Shown here in pieces: positions 25,146 to 33,145 of a stretch of DNA of 64,000 bases (position 1 is its first letter; every line of letters begins with the position of its first letter). The position numbers and the translations under genes were made by a program. Source of the stretch: Streptomyces sp. CG 926. Its GTDB lineage: Bacteria; Actinomycetota; Actinomycetes; Streptomycetales; Streptomycetaceae. The stretch covers positions 338,889-402,888 of the forward strand of contig NZ_QGGZ01000010.1 of assembly GCF_003148825.1 (NCBI RefSeq). Reading direction: 5' to 3'. Under the pieces are notes generated by a model. The model made no database searches, was not told the DNA's origin, and saw only the letters and a list, made by a program, of their open reading frames with translations.

Positions 25146-25564
25146 GCAGCCGGCCGGCCGGCGGGACGCTGCATCACATCGAGCTGTGGGTGCCGGACCT
25201 CGACCGGGCGATCGCCTCGCTCGGCTGGCTCCTGGAGACCCTGGGACACACTCCGTACCAGCACTGGGCCGACGGCCGCAGCTGGCGCCTCGGATCGACC
25301 TACCTGGTCGTCGAACGGTCCCCGGCCCTCACCGCCGACCGGCACGACCGCTGTCGGCCGGGGCTGAACCACCTGGCCTTCCACGTGGAGGACGCGGCCT
25401 CGGTCGACCGTCTGGCCGAGGAGTCGACCCGCCACGGCTGGCACCTGATGTTCCCGGACCGACACCCCCACGCCGGCGGACCGCGGCACTACGCCGCCTA
25501 CCTGGAGAACACGGACGGCTTCGAGGTCGAGCTCGTCGCGATCCCCTCTCCCCAACCGAAGTGA
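25142..25564 (+). CDS. VOC-family protein coupled to MepB
   Basis: A 140-residue glyoxalase/bleomycin-resistance/dioxygenase fold protein. Metal-ligand positions of the fold are kept: His in TLHHIELWVPDL, His in LNHLAFHVEDAA, and Glu in DGFEVELVAIP. That pattern (H-H-E) supports a metal-bound active site. The GTG start at 25142 overlaps the MepB stop codon. Family members detoxify electrophiles or bind antibiotics, so the MepB-VOC pair may deal with a small toxic molecule, but the substrate cannot be told. Confidence 0.82.
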   Translation: MSSRPAGGTLHHIELWVPDLDRAIASLGWLLETLGHTPYQHWADGRSWRLGSTYLVVERSPALTADRHDRCRPGLNHLAFHVEDAASVDRLAEESTRHGWHLMFPDRHPHAGGPRHYAAYLENTDGFEVELVAIPSPQPK

Positions 25565-25584
25565 GGGAAAGAGCAATTCACCCG

Positions 25585-25619
25585 TACTCCGGAGTAGTCG
25601 GGCAGTGGGTGCCTACCAT
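25585..25619 (+). promoter_or_regulatory. Candidate promoter and operator of the CHAT operon
   Basis: A perfect 12-bp palindrome, TACTCCGGAGTA (25585-25596), lies 17 bp before TACCAT (25614-25619), which fits a -10 box; the right half of the palindrome occupies the -35 position. This arrangement would let a repressor or activator control the unit starting with the gene at 25692. Inference from spacing only. Confidence 0.4.
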
Positions 25620-25691
25620 GGTTCACGAAGCGTCCGACGCCTAGGGCGCCGGCACGCCGACCCCGTCCGACCCCAGCTCGCGGGAGCCCTC

Positions 25692-25895
25692 ATGCCCAGT
25701 CCCCGGATGCCTGACGACGCCGAGACGGAACCCGCCGAGGACCTGACCTCGGACGGCCACCGCGCCACCGACATGCCCTCGCTCGGCGACCCCGCCCGTA
25801 TCGCGCTGCCGGACCCGTTCGCCGAAGCGGACGCCGAACTGCTCAGACAACCGGCGCAGTCCGTGGAACCCGAACCGACCGACGACCGGTCCTGA
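25692..25895 (+). CDS. Short acidic protein, first gene of the CHAT operon
   Basis: A 67-residue hydrophilic, acidic protein rich in Asp, Glu and Pro (MPSPRMPDDAETEPAEDLTS at its start), with no predicted fold or membrane segment. The ATG at 25692 has GGGAG six bases upstream; the open frame reaches further back, but without a ribosome site. It ends 33 bases before the DUF6338-like gene and is read in the same direction as the CHAT protease gene. It could be an intrinsically disordered partner or protease substrate; no homologue was recognised. Confidence 0.5.
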   Translation: MPSPRMPDDAETEPAEDLTSDGHRATDMPSLGDPARIALPDPFAEADAELLRQPAQSVEPEPTDDRS

Positions 25896-25928
25896 CCCGA
25901 GCCGGAGCGGCCGACGCGAGCACCTCCG

Positions 25929-26666
25929 ATGCCCACGACGTTCACCGCCCTCGCCGTACTCCTGGCGGCGGCGGCTCCCGGATACGCGTTCGTCCGTATC
26001 GTCGAAGTCAAAGTCCCCCGGAGGCGCCGGAGTTCCGTGATGGAACTCGTGGACCTGATCTGTGTCGGAGCCGCCGGCAGTGTCGTCGCCGTCTTGGCGG
26101 TCCTCGTCCTGGCCCGTCGGTGGACGGCTCTGCTCCCCCTGGAGGGGCTGCTCCTCGGGACCTCCTACGTACGCCCGCACATCTGGCAGGCCATCTGGTC
26201 CGTCGTGCTCGCGTTCACCGTGAGCGTCGGCCTGTCCGTCGCGGCCGGCCTCGGGGAGGTCCGGCGCCGGCGGTCGGCCACCCGCAGCACCTCCGCCTCC
26301 GCCCTCCACCGGGTCGCCGAGACGACGCCTGCGGGACTCCACCCCTTCCTCGCGGTGCACCTGGCCGACGGCCGGGTGTGGGAGGGCTTCCTGAAAGGCA
26401 TGGACGACGAGCGTGGCCCTCTCGGTGAGGGCGATCTCGTTCTGCAGGGGCCCCTCTCGGTCACCGTCCCCACCCGGGGCCGGGTCCGACACCCCGCTCA
26501 GTTCGCCGTACTGCCCGGATCGCAGATCGTCCTCGTGTACGGGTCCTACCTCCGCCCCGAGGCACGGGTGCCGTCACCGGCCGAGCCACCGACCGAGGCA
26601 CCGCCCGACCCACCGGACACCCCGCACCCACCCCGTACCGTCGTCCCACCCGAGGCCATGCCATGA
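25929..26666 (+). CDS. Membrane protein of the DUF6338 type
   Basis: A 245-residue protein with an N-terminal membrane part and a cytoplasmic C-terminal domain. Three hydrophobic segments are visible: residues ~4-22 (TFTALAVLLAAAAPGYAFV), ~40-63 and ~75-105. The soluble half begins after a basic linker (RRRRSATRS) and reads as a small beta domain (FLAVHLADGRVWEGFLKGMD; GDLVLQGPLSVTVPTRG; FAVLPGSQIVLVYGSYL). The tail is Pro-rich. The layout matches the DUF6338 group of actinobacterial proteins of unknown function. Its stop overlaps the CHAT gene's ATG (ATGA at 26663-26666), so the two products are probably made in equal amounts and work together at the membrane. Confidence 0.7.
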   Translation: MPTTFTALAVLLAAAAPGYAFVRIVEVKVPRRRRSSVMELVDLICVGAAGSVVAVLAVLVLARRWTALLPLEGLLLGTSYVRPHIWQAIWSVVLAFTVSVGLSVAAGLGEVRRRRSATRSTSASALHRVAETTPAGLHPFLAVHLADGRVWEGFLKGMDDERGPLGEGDLVLQGPLSVTVPTRGRVRHPAQFAVLPGSQIVLVYGSYLRPEARVPSPAEPPTEAPPDPPDTPHPPRTVVPPEAMP

Positions 26667-29617
26667 ACACACAGGACAGCGCCCGACCGGACGACACCCT
26701 CGCGGCGGCGACGGAGCGGGCGCTCGCCGCTCTCGGCGTCACGGAAACACCCGATGAGGCCGGCCTGCACCGCCTGCGCACCCCGGTACTGCTCGACCGG
26801 TCGCCGGACGCCGTGGAAGAGGTACGCCGGACAGCCGCCCGGGCACGTGCGGACGGGGACGACCACCTGCTCGGTCGCGCGCTCTTCATGCTCGCCCAAT
26901 ACGCCTGGCAGCGGGACGACTATCCGTCGACGGTCGAGAACGCCGACCTCGCCCGCGCCGCCTACGAACGGGCCGGCGACCGGGTGGGTGTCGCCCGAGC
27001 CGCCCAGTCGAGGGCCAACGTCCTGCGCATCACCTCCCACCGGGACGCGGAGGCCGCGCTGACCGAGGCCCTGCTGCTCGCGCGGCGCGCCCAGGACGGT
27101 GTCACCGAGGCCACGCTCTGGCTGGACCTCGCCCTGGTGGCCCAGAAGTCGGGCGACACGGCCACCTACGCGGCGAGGATCGAGGAGGCCGAGCGGTGCC
27201 TGCGGCCCTCGCTCCTCGCCGCGGGGCACGCCGCGCGCAATCTGGGGGAGGTCAAGGAACAACGGCGCGACGTACAGGCGGCTCGGGAGAGTTACGGCCG
27301 GGCGGTGCGGCTCTACGAGGACGCCGGTGCCCCGGCGCCCGCGACCGCCACCGTGTTGTTGTGGTGGGGGCGTACCGAACGCGTCCAGGGCGACGCCGAA
27401 AGGAGCCGAGAACTCCTGGAGGCCGCCGTTCGGAAGGCGACCTCGGGCGGCGGCGACCTGGTGGCCGAGGCCGAGAGCCGGCGGGAGTTGGCCATGGCCG
27501 ACAAGCTCGCGGGGAATCTGCGCGAAGCCATGTACGGCTATCGGCGCGCTCGTTCGGCACTGCGTCGCATCGATGGCGTGAATCCGTTGACGCTCGCCAA
27601 CATCGAGTTCGAACTGGGCGAACTCCTCGGCCTGCTGTCCGGCCCCGAGCACTCCCGCCGCCACTTCGAGGAGGCCTACCGGTGGTACCGGGAGGCCGAC
27701 GAACCCCGAGGACTCCACAACAGCGCGCGTGAGCTCGCGGAGCTGGCCATGGACGAAGGCGATCCGAGCACCGCCCGCGATCTGCTGACGCGAGCGGTCG
27801 CACCGCTGGGCCGGCAGACGGCGGATCCGATGAACCGGCTGCGCATGCTCACCTCTCTCGGCCGGCTGCTGTCCCTGGAAGCCTCGGCCGGCGCGGAACC
27901 CCGTCGTCACCACCGTCGCGCCGAGCGGATACTGACCGCCGCGCTCAGCGGGTTCGAGCAACTGGGTCAGTTACGCAACGAGGCCTTGGTACTCCTCGTC
28001 GCGGTACGCGGCGGCATCCGTGTGGGCGGGTACTCCCCCGTGGAGGCCGGGGAGGAGGCGATCCGGCGCTATGCCGGAGCCAACGACCGGCTGGGGGAGA
28101 TCGAAGGGCAATGGGCCCTGTCGCAAGCCTGGTTGCGGGCGGGGGACGAGCGGCGAGCCCTGGCCCACGGGCGAAGCGCGCTGCTCGCGATCGAGGAGGT
28201 CCGGGCCACATCACCGGACGCCGTCACCCGGGCGGGCTTCCTGCACGGCACCCGGTCCGCGGCGCTCCCGCTGCTCATGCCGGCCGTGTCCGGGGACCCG
28301 GCCTTCGCCGAGCAGTGGCTGGAGTCCGCACGCGACTGGGCCATCACCGGGGCTCTGCGTACCGGCGTGGCCGACCTCTCCCCCGCCTTCCGTCGGCTGC
28401 ACGCCGACCTGAAGCGCCACGAGGACGAACGACCTCCCGAGGGGGCCCCGGCCGCGCAGCGCACAGCGTGGCAATCCGCCCACCGGGCCTTGCACGAACA
28501 GCTGTTCTTCGCCTTCACCCAGTCCTTGCCCACGACCGAACAGCGCGCGGGATCCGCCACGGGCGAGACCGAGCCGGAGCACGGGCCTGACGAGATCGAC
28601 CACCATCGACTCGGCGCCCGCGAATACGCCCTGTACGTGGAGCTGTTCACCGGAGCGGACCGGACGGTGGAGGTCGTCTCGGTGTGCCGGCATCCGAACG
28701 GATCGCTGGAGGCCGGCCACGGCCCGCTGTCGCCCGAGGCCGTAGCGCTGCTCACCCGGTTCCGGGACGGGGAGGACATCGGCCAGGACGGCGAGCCGTC
28801 CTTGCGCGCGGACCCTGCTTGGTCCCAGTTGGCCGACCGGCTGCTGCCGTCCGGACTGGCCTCCGTACTGGCTGCGTGCGCCGAGACGGACCCGATTCGG
28901 CTGTTCGTCCTTCCGGCGAACGAGCTGTGGAACGTCCCCTACGCGGCCCTGCCGCTGAGCGGGAGCACGGGGCAGCTCGTCGACAAGGCCGTGATCACCC
29001 TGACGCCGTCGATGCGTATCCTCTCGGGCCGGCCCGAACAGCAGGGCCGGCCGCGTGGACCCGGGCGTGAGCACCGGGTCGTCGGGCTCTTCCCGACGGA
29101 TGCCCCCATGGGCGAGCTCGAACTGGAGCGGCTCGAGAAGCGCACGCCGGTGCGACGGGCCTCCTCCTACGACCAGTTGGCGGCCGCATTGGCGGAGGGA
29201 GCCGCGGACCTCCTCTACTGCGCCGCGCACGGTGAGGCGGGGCATCGTCCCGGGCAGGACATCCTCACCGAGGCCGGGGCGCTCAACGACTGGTCCGTAC
29301 TCGAACTGGCGGTGCCCGCCACGGTCGTCCTCGGCTGCTGCGGCAGTGGCCGGATCTGGCACCAGCCGGGCAGCGAGCCGTCCGGTCTGGCGCTCAGCTT
29401 CATGCTCGCCGGCGCCCGCCAGGTGGTCGCCCCGATCAAGAAGGTGCACGGCAGTACGTGCGCGGCCCTCCTGCCGGAGCTGGCGGAGCGCGTTCTGGAC
29501 GGCCGGAGCCCCGCTGCCGCGCTGCGTGATCTGCAGCGCCGGGCCCGCGACGACCCCAAGGCTCCCCGCCTGCGGGAGGAATGGCACCTATTCCACTGCG
29601 TCGGCACCGTCAGGTGA
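26663..29617 (+). CDS. TPR-CHAT caspase-like protease
   Basis: A 984-residue protein with an N-terminal TPR superhelix and a C-terminal CHAT (caspase HetF-associated with TPRs) domain. Helical repeats run from about residue 45 to 560 (LLGRALFMLAQYAWQRDDYP, AESRRELAMADKLAGNLREA and similar). A charged linker (~590-640) is followed by CHAT at ~640-984. The caspase-like dyad is present: His856 in YCAAHGEAG and Cys893 in VVLGCCGSGR, with strands LFVLPANELWNVPYAALPL and VVAPIKKVHGSTCAALLPEL around it. CHAT proteases cut partner proteins when a sensor is triggered, as in Craspase and several prokaryotic conflict systems. Translation is coupled to the membrane protein before it; a small gene follows after 31 bases. 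Confidence 0.9.
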   Translation: MNTQDSARPDDTLAAATERALAALGVTETPDEAGLHRLRTPVLLDRSPDAVEEVRRTAARARADGDDHLLGRALFMLAQYAWQRDDYPSTVENADLARAAYERAGDRVGVARAAQSRANVLRITSHRDAEAALTEALLLARRAQDGVTEATLWLDLALVAQKSGDTATYAARIEEAERCLRPSLLAAGHAARNLGEVKEQRRDVQAARESYGRAVRLYEDAGAPAPATATVLLWWGRTERVQGDAERSRELLEAAVRKATSGGGDLVAEAESRRELAMADKLAGNLREAMYGYRRARSALRRIDGVNPLTLANIEFELGELLGLLSGPEHSRRHFEEAYRWYREADEPRGLHNSARELAELAMDEGDPSTARDLLTRAVAPLGRQTADPMNRLRMLTSLGRLLSLEASAGAEPRRHHRRAERILTAALSGFEQLGQLRNEALVLLVAVRGGIRVGGYSPVEAGEEAIRRYAGANDRLGEIEGQWALSQAWLRAGDERRALAHGRSALLAIEEVRATSPDAVTRAGFLHGTRSAALPLLMPAVSGDPAFAEQWLESARDWAITGALRTGVADLSPAFRRLHADLKRHEDERPPEGAPAAQRTAWQSAHRALHEQLFFAFTQSLPTTEQRAGSATGETEPEHGPDEIDHHRLGAREYALYVELFTGADRTVEVVSVCRHPNGSLEAGHGPLSPEAVALLTRFRDGEDIGQDGEPSLRADPAWSQLADRLLPSGLASVLAACAETDPIRLFVLPANELWNVPYAALPLSGSTGQLVDKAVITLTPSMRILSGRPEQQGRPRGPGREHRVVGLFPTDAPMGELELERLEKRTPVRRASSYDQLAAALAEGAADLLYCAAHGEAGHRPGQDILTEAGALNDWSVLELAVPATVVLGCCGSGRIWHQPGSEPSGLALSFMLAGARQVVAPIKKVHGSTCAALLPELAERVLDGRSPAAALRDLQRRARDDPKAPRLREEWHLFHCVGTVR

Positions 29618-29648
29618 CGTGTGGAGCAAACAACCAGGAGGCATCACG

Positions 29649-30035
29649 ATGGACGAATACGAGGAATTCAGGACCCTGGCCCGCACCTTGGTCGGACACC
29701 TGCAGGCGAAGGGGAACGCGAGGACGACCGTCTCCCACCAAGGAGTCACCGTCGAGGGCTGGGTCGTGGATCACGGGAACTCCTACAGTTCGGAGACCCT
29801 GTACTCGAACGCCCCTGGGGACTGGAAGGAGGTCTGGGGCAACAACGACCAGATCATCCTCGGTACGGATGCGGAGCTCTACTCGTACTCCTGGGGGTCC
29901 AAGGAGGGCGGACATCCTGTGGTGACCGAGAGGCACAGCTCACTGACAAGGCTGCAGGCCAAAGATCTGGTCGGCCGCGAGGGGGCGCCGTTCAGTACCT
30001 ACACGCAGAAGCTGAAGCGCCTGCGCTGGTCCTGA
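29649..30035 (+). CDS. Small unknown protein, last gene of the CHAT operon
   Basis: A 128-residue soluble protein of no recognised family. It is rich in Trp, Tyr, Ser and Gly (WGNNDQIILGTDAELYSYSW) and reads as an antiparallel beta domain between two short helices. The ATG at 29649 has an ideal ribosome site (CAGGAGG, spacing about 7), so strong expression is expected. It is 31 bases past the CHAT stop. Its base composition is less GC-rich than that of nearby housekeeping genes. It might be the CHAT substrate, an inhibitor or an effector released by cleavage; these are hypotheses. Confidence 0.65.
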   Translation: MDEYEEFRTLARTLVGHLQAKGNARTTVSHQGVTVEGWVVDHGNSYSSETLYSNAPGDWKEVWGNNDQIILGTDAELYSYSWGSKEGGHPVVTERHSSLTRLQAKDLVGREGAPFSTYTQKLKRLRWS

Positions 30036-30042
30036 AGCGGGG

Positions 30043-30639
30043 TCAGCGGGCGATCGAGATCGCGAAGGGCGCGAATCCGTCGGCGCGGATGACGTGCGGT
30101 ACGAACAGGATCGCGGCCTCCGTGGCGCGGGCGGTCCGGATTCCGCCGAGGTCGGTGATCCACTCCTTGTGCCAGCCGAGGTCGGTGAGCAGTTCGCGGA
30201 CGGTCTGCTTGGCCTGCGGGTCCTCGCCGGAGAGGAACGCGGTCGGCGGCCGGGACAGCATGGTGGGCGCGGTCATCACCGGGTAGAGCATGGTGTTGAG
30301 TGTCTTGACGACACTGGTTTCGGGGAGCGCCTCCTGGAGCTGTTCGGCGAGGCTGGAGCCGGGGTGGAGCAGGTCGGCGGGCAGTCCGTCCGGGCCGTCG
30401 GTGGTGGCGTTGGAGACGTCGACGAGGATCTTGCCCCGCAGTTCGTCGCGCAGGGCGGCCAGGCGTTCCGGTGCGCCGGCGCCCGGTGTGGCGTTGATGA
30501 CGATCCGGGCGGTGCGCGCGGCGTCGGCGGCGGCGCCCGGCGTGCTGTCCGCCACGGTGACCTGGTGCCCCGCCCGGGTGAGGGCGGCGGCCAGGTTGCC
30601 GCCGACGCGGCCGTTTCCGAGTACTGCGATCGTGGTCAT
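30043..30639 (-). CDS. NADPH-dependent F420 reductase-like Rossmann protein
   Basis: A 198-residue Rossmann protein of the COG2085 type (NADP oxidoreductase coenzyme F420-dependent family). The dinucleotide motif (IAVLGNGRVGGNLAAALTRAG) begins at residue 4; the central sheet (ARIVINATPG; GKILVDVSNAT) and ETSVVKTLNTMLYPVM are as in Fno-like proteins. The substrate-side residues differ enough that F420 is not certain; such proteins also act as keto- or metalloreductases. It is 44 bases downstream of the IMPase-like gene and divergently controlled with a LysR gene. Its stop is only seven bases from the stop of the convergent CHAT operon. Confidence 0.78.
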   Translation of the reverse strand: MTTIAVLGNGRVGGNLAAALTRAGHQVTVADSTPGAAADAARTARIVINATPGAGAPERLAALRDELRGKILVDVSNATTDGPDGLPADLLHPGSSLAEQLQEALPETSVVKTLNTMLYPVMTAPTMLSRPPTAFLSGEDPQAKQTVRELLTDLGWHKEWITDLGGIRTARATEAAILFVPHVIRADGFAPFAISIAR

Positions 30640-30683
30640 GTTGTTCGGTCCTTCCGTACGTACGGGTTGTGGTGTGTTTCGGG

Positions 30684-31502
30684 TCAGCGGGAGAGCGTTG
30701 CTGCGGCTTCGGCGTGGATGCCGGGTGCGGCGGCCAGGAAGCTGTCGCTCTGCGGGGTCCAGGGGCGGCCTTCGGCGTCGGAGATCTGTCCGCCGGCCTC
30801 GCGGACGAGCAGCGCCCCGGGGAGCAGGTCCGCGCGGGCCCCGGCGAACTGCCAGAAGGCGTCGGTCCTGCCGGCGGCCACGTTCACCAGGTGCAGGGTC
30901 GCGGGCACGGAGGTGCGGACGACGAGTGCGTCGAAGAGCATCGCGGTGATCGAGCGGCCGACGCGCCGCACGACCTCCTCGTCCTCGTCCGGCCGGGCCT
31001 GGCTGGTGGCGACGATGCTCAGGTCGAGGTTCGCGGTGTCGGAGACGTGCAGGGGCCGGCCGTCGAGGTGGGCGCCCGCTCCGGCGAGCGCGGTGTAGGT
31101 CTCGCCGGTCAACGGCACGTGGACCACGGTGAGTACCGGCTGGTTGTCGCGCACGAGGGTGGCGGTGACGGCCCACTCCGGCAGGGCGTGCAGGTGGTTG
31201 ACGTTGCCTTCGGCCGGGTCCACGACCCACCACTCGCCGGCCGGCAGCGCGCCCCCGTCCAGCTCGTCCTCCACCCAGCCGGCGTCCGGCCGCAGCTGGG
31301 TGAGGCGGGGGCGCAGGATGGCGAGGGCCGTGTCGTCGTTGGCGGCGAGCGCGTTCATCAGCTCTTCGCGGGTCTCGTGGCGGATCACCTCGCCGAAGCG
31401 CTCGCGCAGCGCCGAACCGGCGGTTCGCACGGCGAGCACGGTGTGGTCCAGCAGTTCGGCGTCGGTGGTGGTGATGCCGGTGGGCTGCAGCGTTGCGGAC
31501 AT
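30684..31502 (-). CDS. Inositol monophosphatase-like protein with altered metal motif
   Basis: A 272-residue protein of the inositol monophosphatase/CysQ fold. Metal-site regions are seen: VEDELDG (first Glu/Asp), WWVVDPAEGNVNHL in place of the classical DPIDGT-N motif, and LVNVAAGRTDAFWQFAGARADLLPGALLVREAGG near the C-terminus (described in parts), where W-x-x-D is normal. The second Asp of the DPIDG box is Glu and the following Thr is Asn, so activity or substrate may have shifted. The ATG at 31502 has GGAGC before it; an open leader upstream would run into the lysR promoter. It is first in a two-gene unit controlled from a LysR divergon. Confidence 0.78.
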   Translation of the reverse strand: MSATLQPTGITTTDAELLDHTVLAVRTAGSALRERFGEVIRHETREELMNALAANDDTALAILRPRLTQLRPDAGWVEDELDGGALPAGEWWVVDPAEGNVNHLHALPEWAVTATLVRDNQPVLTVVHVPLTGETYTALAGAGAHLDGRPLHVSDTANLDLSIVATSQARPDEDEEVVRRVGRSITAMLFDALVVRTSVPATLHLVNVAAGRTDAFWQFAGARADLLPGALLVREAGGQISDAEGRPWTPQSDSFLAAAPGIHAEAAATLSR

Positions 31503-31641
31503 GGTGATGCTCCTGCCTGGGGAGGGGTGTTGGTGCGTCGGTCGGGCCGACCCGCGCGTTCCGTCGCGCGCTTTCACCTCAACGGTAGAGAGCATCATCA
31601 TTAACTTCAAATGCATGTCAGGAAGGCTTAGGATTACTCAC

Positions 31642-32538
31642 ATGCAATTGGATCTGAACCTGCTCACCGCGCTCGATGCACTCCTGGAGGAGGGCAGCGT
31701 GGCCGGGGCGGCCGCGCGCCTGCATGTCACCGCCCCCGCCATGAGCCGAAGCCTGGGCCGCATCCGGCACACGACCGGGGATCAGATCCTGGTGCGCACC
31801 GGCCGCACGATGACCCCGACGCCGTATGCGCTCGCCGTCCGGGCGCAGGTGCACGAGCTGCTGCAGCAGGTCCAGGGGGTCCTGGCACCGAGCCGTGCCC
31901 TCGATCTGGCGACGTTGGATCGCACTTTCACGCTGCGCTGGCACGACTCCCTGGTCGCCCTGAGCGGACCCGCACTGCTCGCGGCCGTGCGCGCACAGGC
32001 GCCGGGCGTGCGGCTGTGCTTCGTCGCGGAATCGAGTGTCGACACACCCGGGTTGCGCCGCGGCGAGGTCGACCTGGAGGCGAACGCCAACCGTCCGAGC
32101 GCACCGGACATCCGTGCCGAGCACGTGGGCGAGACCGGCCTCGTCGTCGTCGTGAGACGGGGACATCCCCTCACCCACGACAAGGCCCTGACGGCAGAGC
32201 GGTACGCCGCGGCCGACCATGTCACCGTCTCGCGGCGTGGAAACCTCGGCAACGCCCTCGACGACGCCCTCGCGCGGCTCGGCCTCACCCGCCGCGTGGT
32301 GGCGACCGCGCCCACGGAGGCGGCCGCGTTCGCGTTCGCGCGCGACTCCGATCTGGTGATCACCGTCCCCGAAGCCATCACGCGCGCCACGATCGCCGAT
32401 CTCGGCCTGGTCGTACTCCCCCTGCCGCTCGAACTGCCCTCGGCAGCCGTATACCTGTCGTGGCATCAGCGCTACGACAGCGACAACGCCCACGCCTGGC
32501 TGCGCGCTCTGGCGCGGGACGCGCTGACCGTGCGCTGA
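31642..32538 (+). CDS. LysR-family transcriptional regulator (divergent)
   Basis: A 298-residue LysR protein. The N-terminal wHTH is clear (LDLNLLTALDALLEEGSVAG, AARLHVTAPAMSRSLGRIRH), followed by the effector-binding domain with FTLRWHDSLVALSGPALL and DSDLVITVPEAI. The group resembles NodD/NahR-like or 'MsrR'-like regulators seen next to NADP reductases. The start at 31642 is used; no good ribosome site is near. It diverges from the IMPase-like/Rossmann reductase unit, with a locally AT-rich 139-bp gap (31555-31641 contains CATCATTAACTTCAAATGCA), so it most likely controls that unit and itself. A very strong hairpin follows. Confidence 0.9.
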   Translation: MQLDLNLLTALDALLEEGSVAGAAARLHVTAPAMSRSLGRIRHTTGDQILVRTGRTMTPTPYALAVRAQVHELLQQVQGVLAPSRALDLATLDRTFTLRWHDSLVALSGPALLAAVRAQAPGVRLCFVAESSVDTPGLRRGEVDLEANANRPSAPDIRAEHVGETGLVVVVRRGHPLTHDKALTAERYAAADHVTVSRRGNLGNALDDALARLGLTRRVVATAPTEAAAFAFARDSDLVITVPEAITRATIADLGLVVLPLPLELPSAAVYLSWHQRYDSDNAHAWLRALARDALTVR

Positions 32539-32543
32539 GGATC

Positions 32544-32586
32544 GTCGGGCGATGCGATTACCTCCGAGGTAATCGCATCGCCCGAC
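32544..32586 (+). terminator. 21-bp perfect hairpin after lysR
   Basis: Two 21-nt arms (32544-32564 and 32566-32586, core GCGATTACCTC / GAGGTAATCGC) are perfectly complementary around a single base. It starts six bases past the lysR stop. The length, perfection and lower GC of the inner part make it the strongest hairpin in the window. It also lies 55 bp before the DUF1330 gene and should insulate it. Confidence 0.75.
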
Positions 32587-32640
32587 CGCCCTCGACTACG
32601 TTCGCGGCCATCACCCACCCCGGAACGAAGGAGCCCCGTG

Positions 32641-33003
32641 GTGCCCGCTTACGGCTTCGCCCATCTCCGCAGCCGCCGGAATCACTCCGACGTCATCGAG
32701 TACCTGGAGCGCATCCAGGAAACCCTCGACCCCTTCTCGGGTCGCTTCGTCATCCACGGCCCGCCGGCCGAGGTCGTGGAGGGCACATGGCCCGGCAGCA
32801 TGGTGCTGATCGAGTTCCCCGGCCTGGCCGAGGCCCGTGCCTGGTACGACTCTCCGGCCTACCGAACGATCCTGCACCTGCGTACCGACCACATCGAAGG
32901 CGACCTGCTGCTGATCGAGGGCGTCGGCCCGAACTACCATCCGGCCGAACGAGCTCGCAAGCTGCGAGCAGAAGCGGACCGGGCGAACCGACCGACCACC
33001 TAG
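32641..33003 (+). CDS. DUF1330-family protein
   Basis: A 120-residue protein of the DUF1330 (dimeric alpha/beta-barrel, ferredoxin-like) family of unknown function. The core is typical: RFVIHGPPAEVVEGTWPG, SMVLIEFPGLAEARAWYDSP, and ending ILHLRTDHIEGDLLLIEGV. Two GTG codons are adjacent (32638 and 32641); the second is chosen because GAAGGAG (32627-32633) is then at a 7-base spacing, and the product begins MPAYGFAHL as family members do. It lies alone, directly after the lysR terminator. Confidence 0.82.
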   Translation: MPAYGFAHLRSRRNHSDVIEYLERIQETLDPFSGRFVIHGPPAEVVEGTWPGSMVLIEFPGLAEARAWYDSPAYRTILHLRTDHIEGDLLLIEGVGPNYHPAERARKLRAEADRANRPTT

Positions 33004-33145
33004 ACCGGCACGCGCGACGCCGCCCGAGGCCCGCGGCCTCGTCGTCGGCACTTCGGTACACGACAGCTCACGAGGTGTTTCGCCGGAGAACAAGGCGCTG
33101 TCCGCCCTCCGGGCGGAAGGGCCGCTCGGCCACGATCGACGGACC

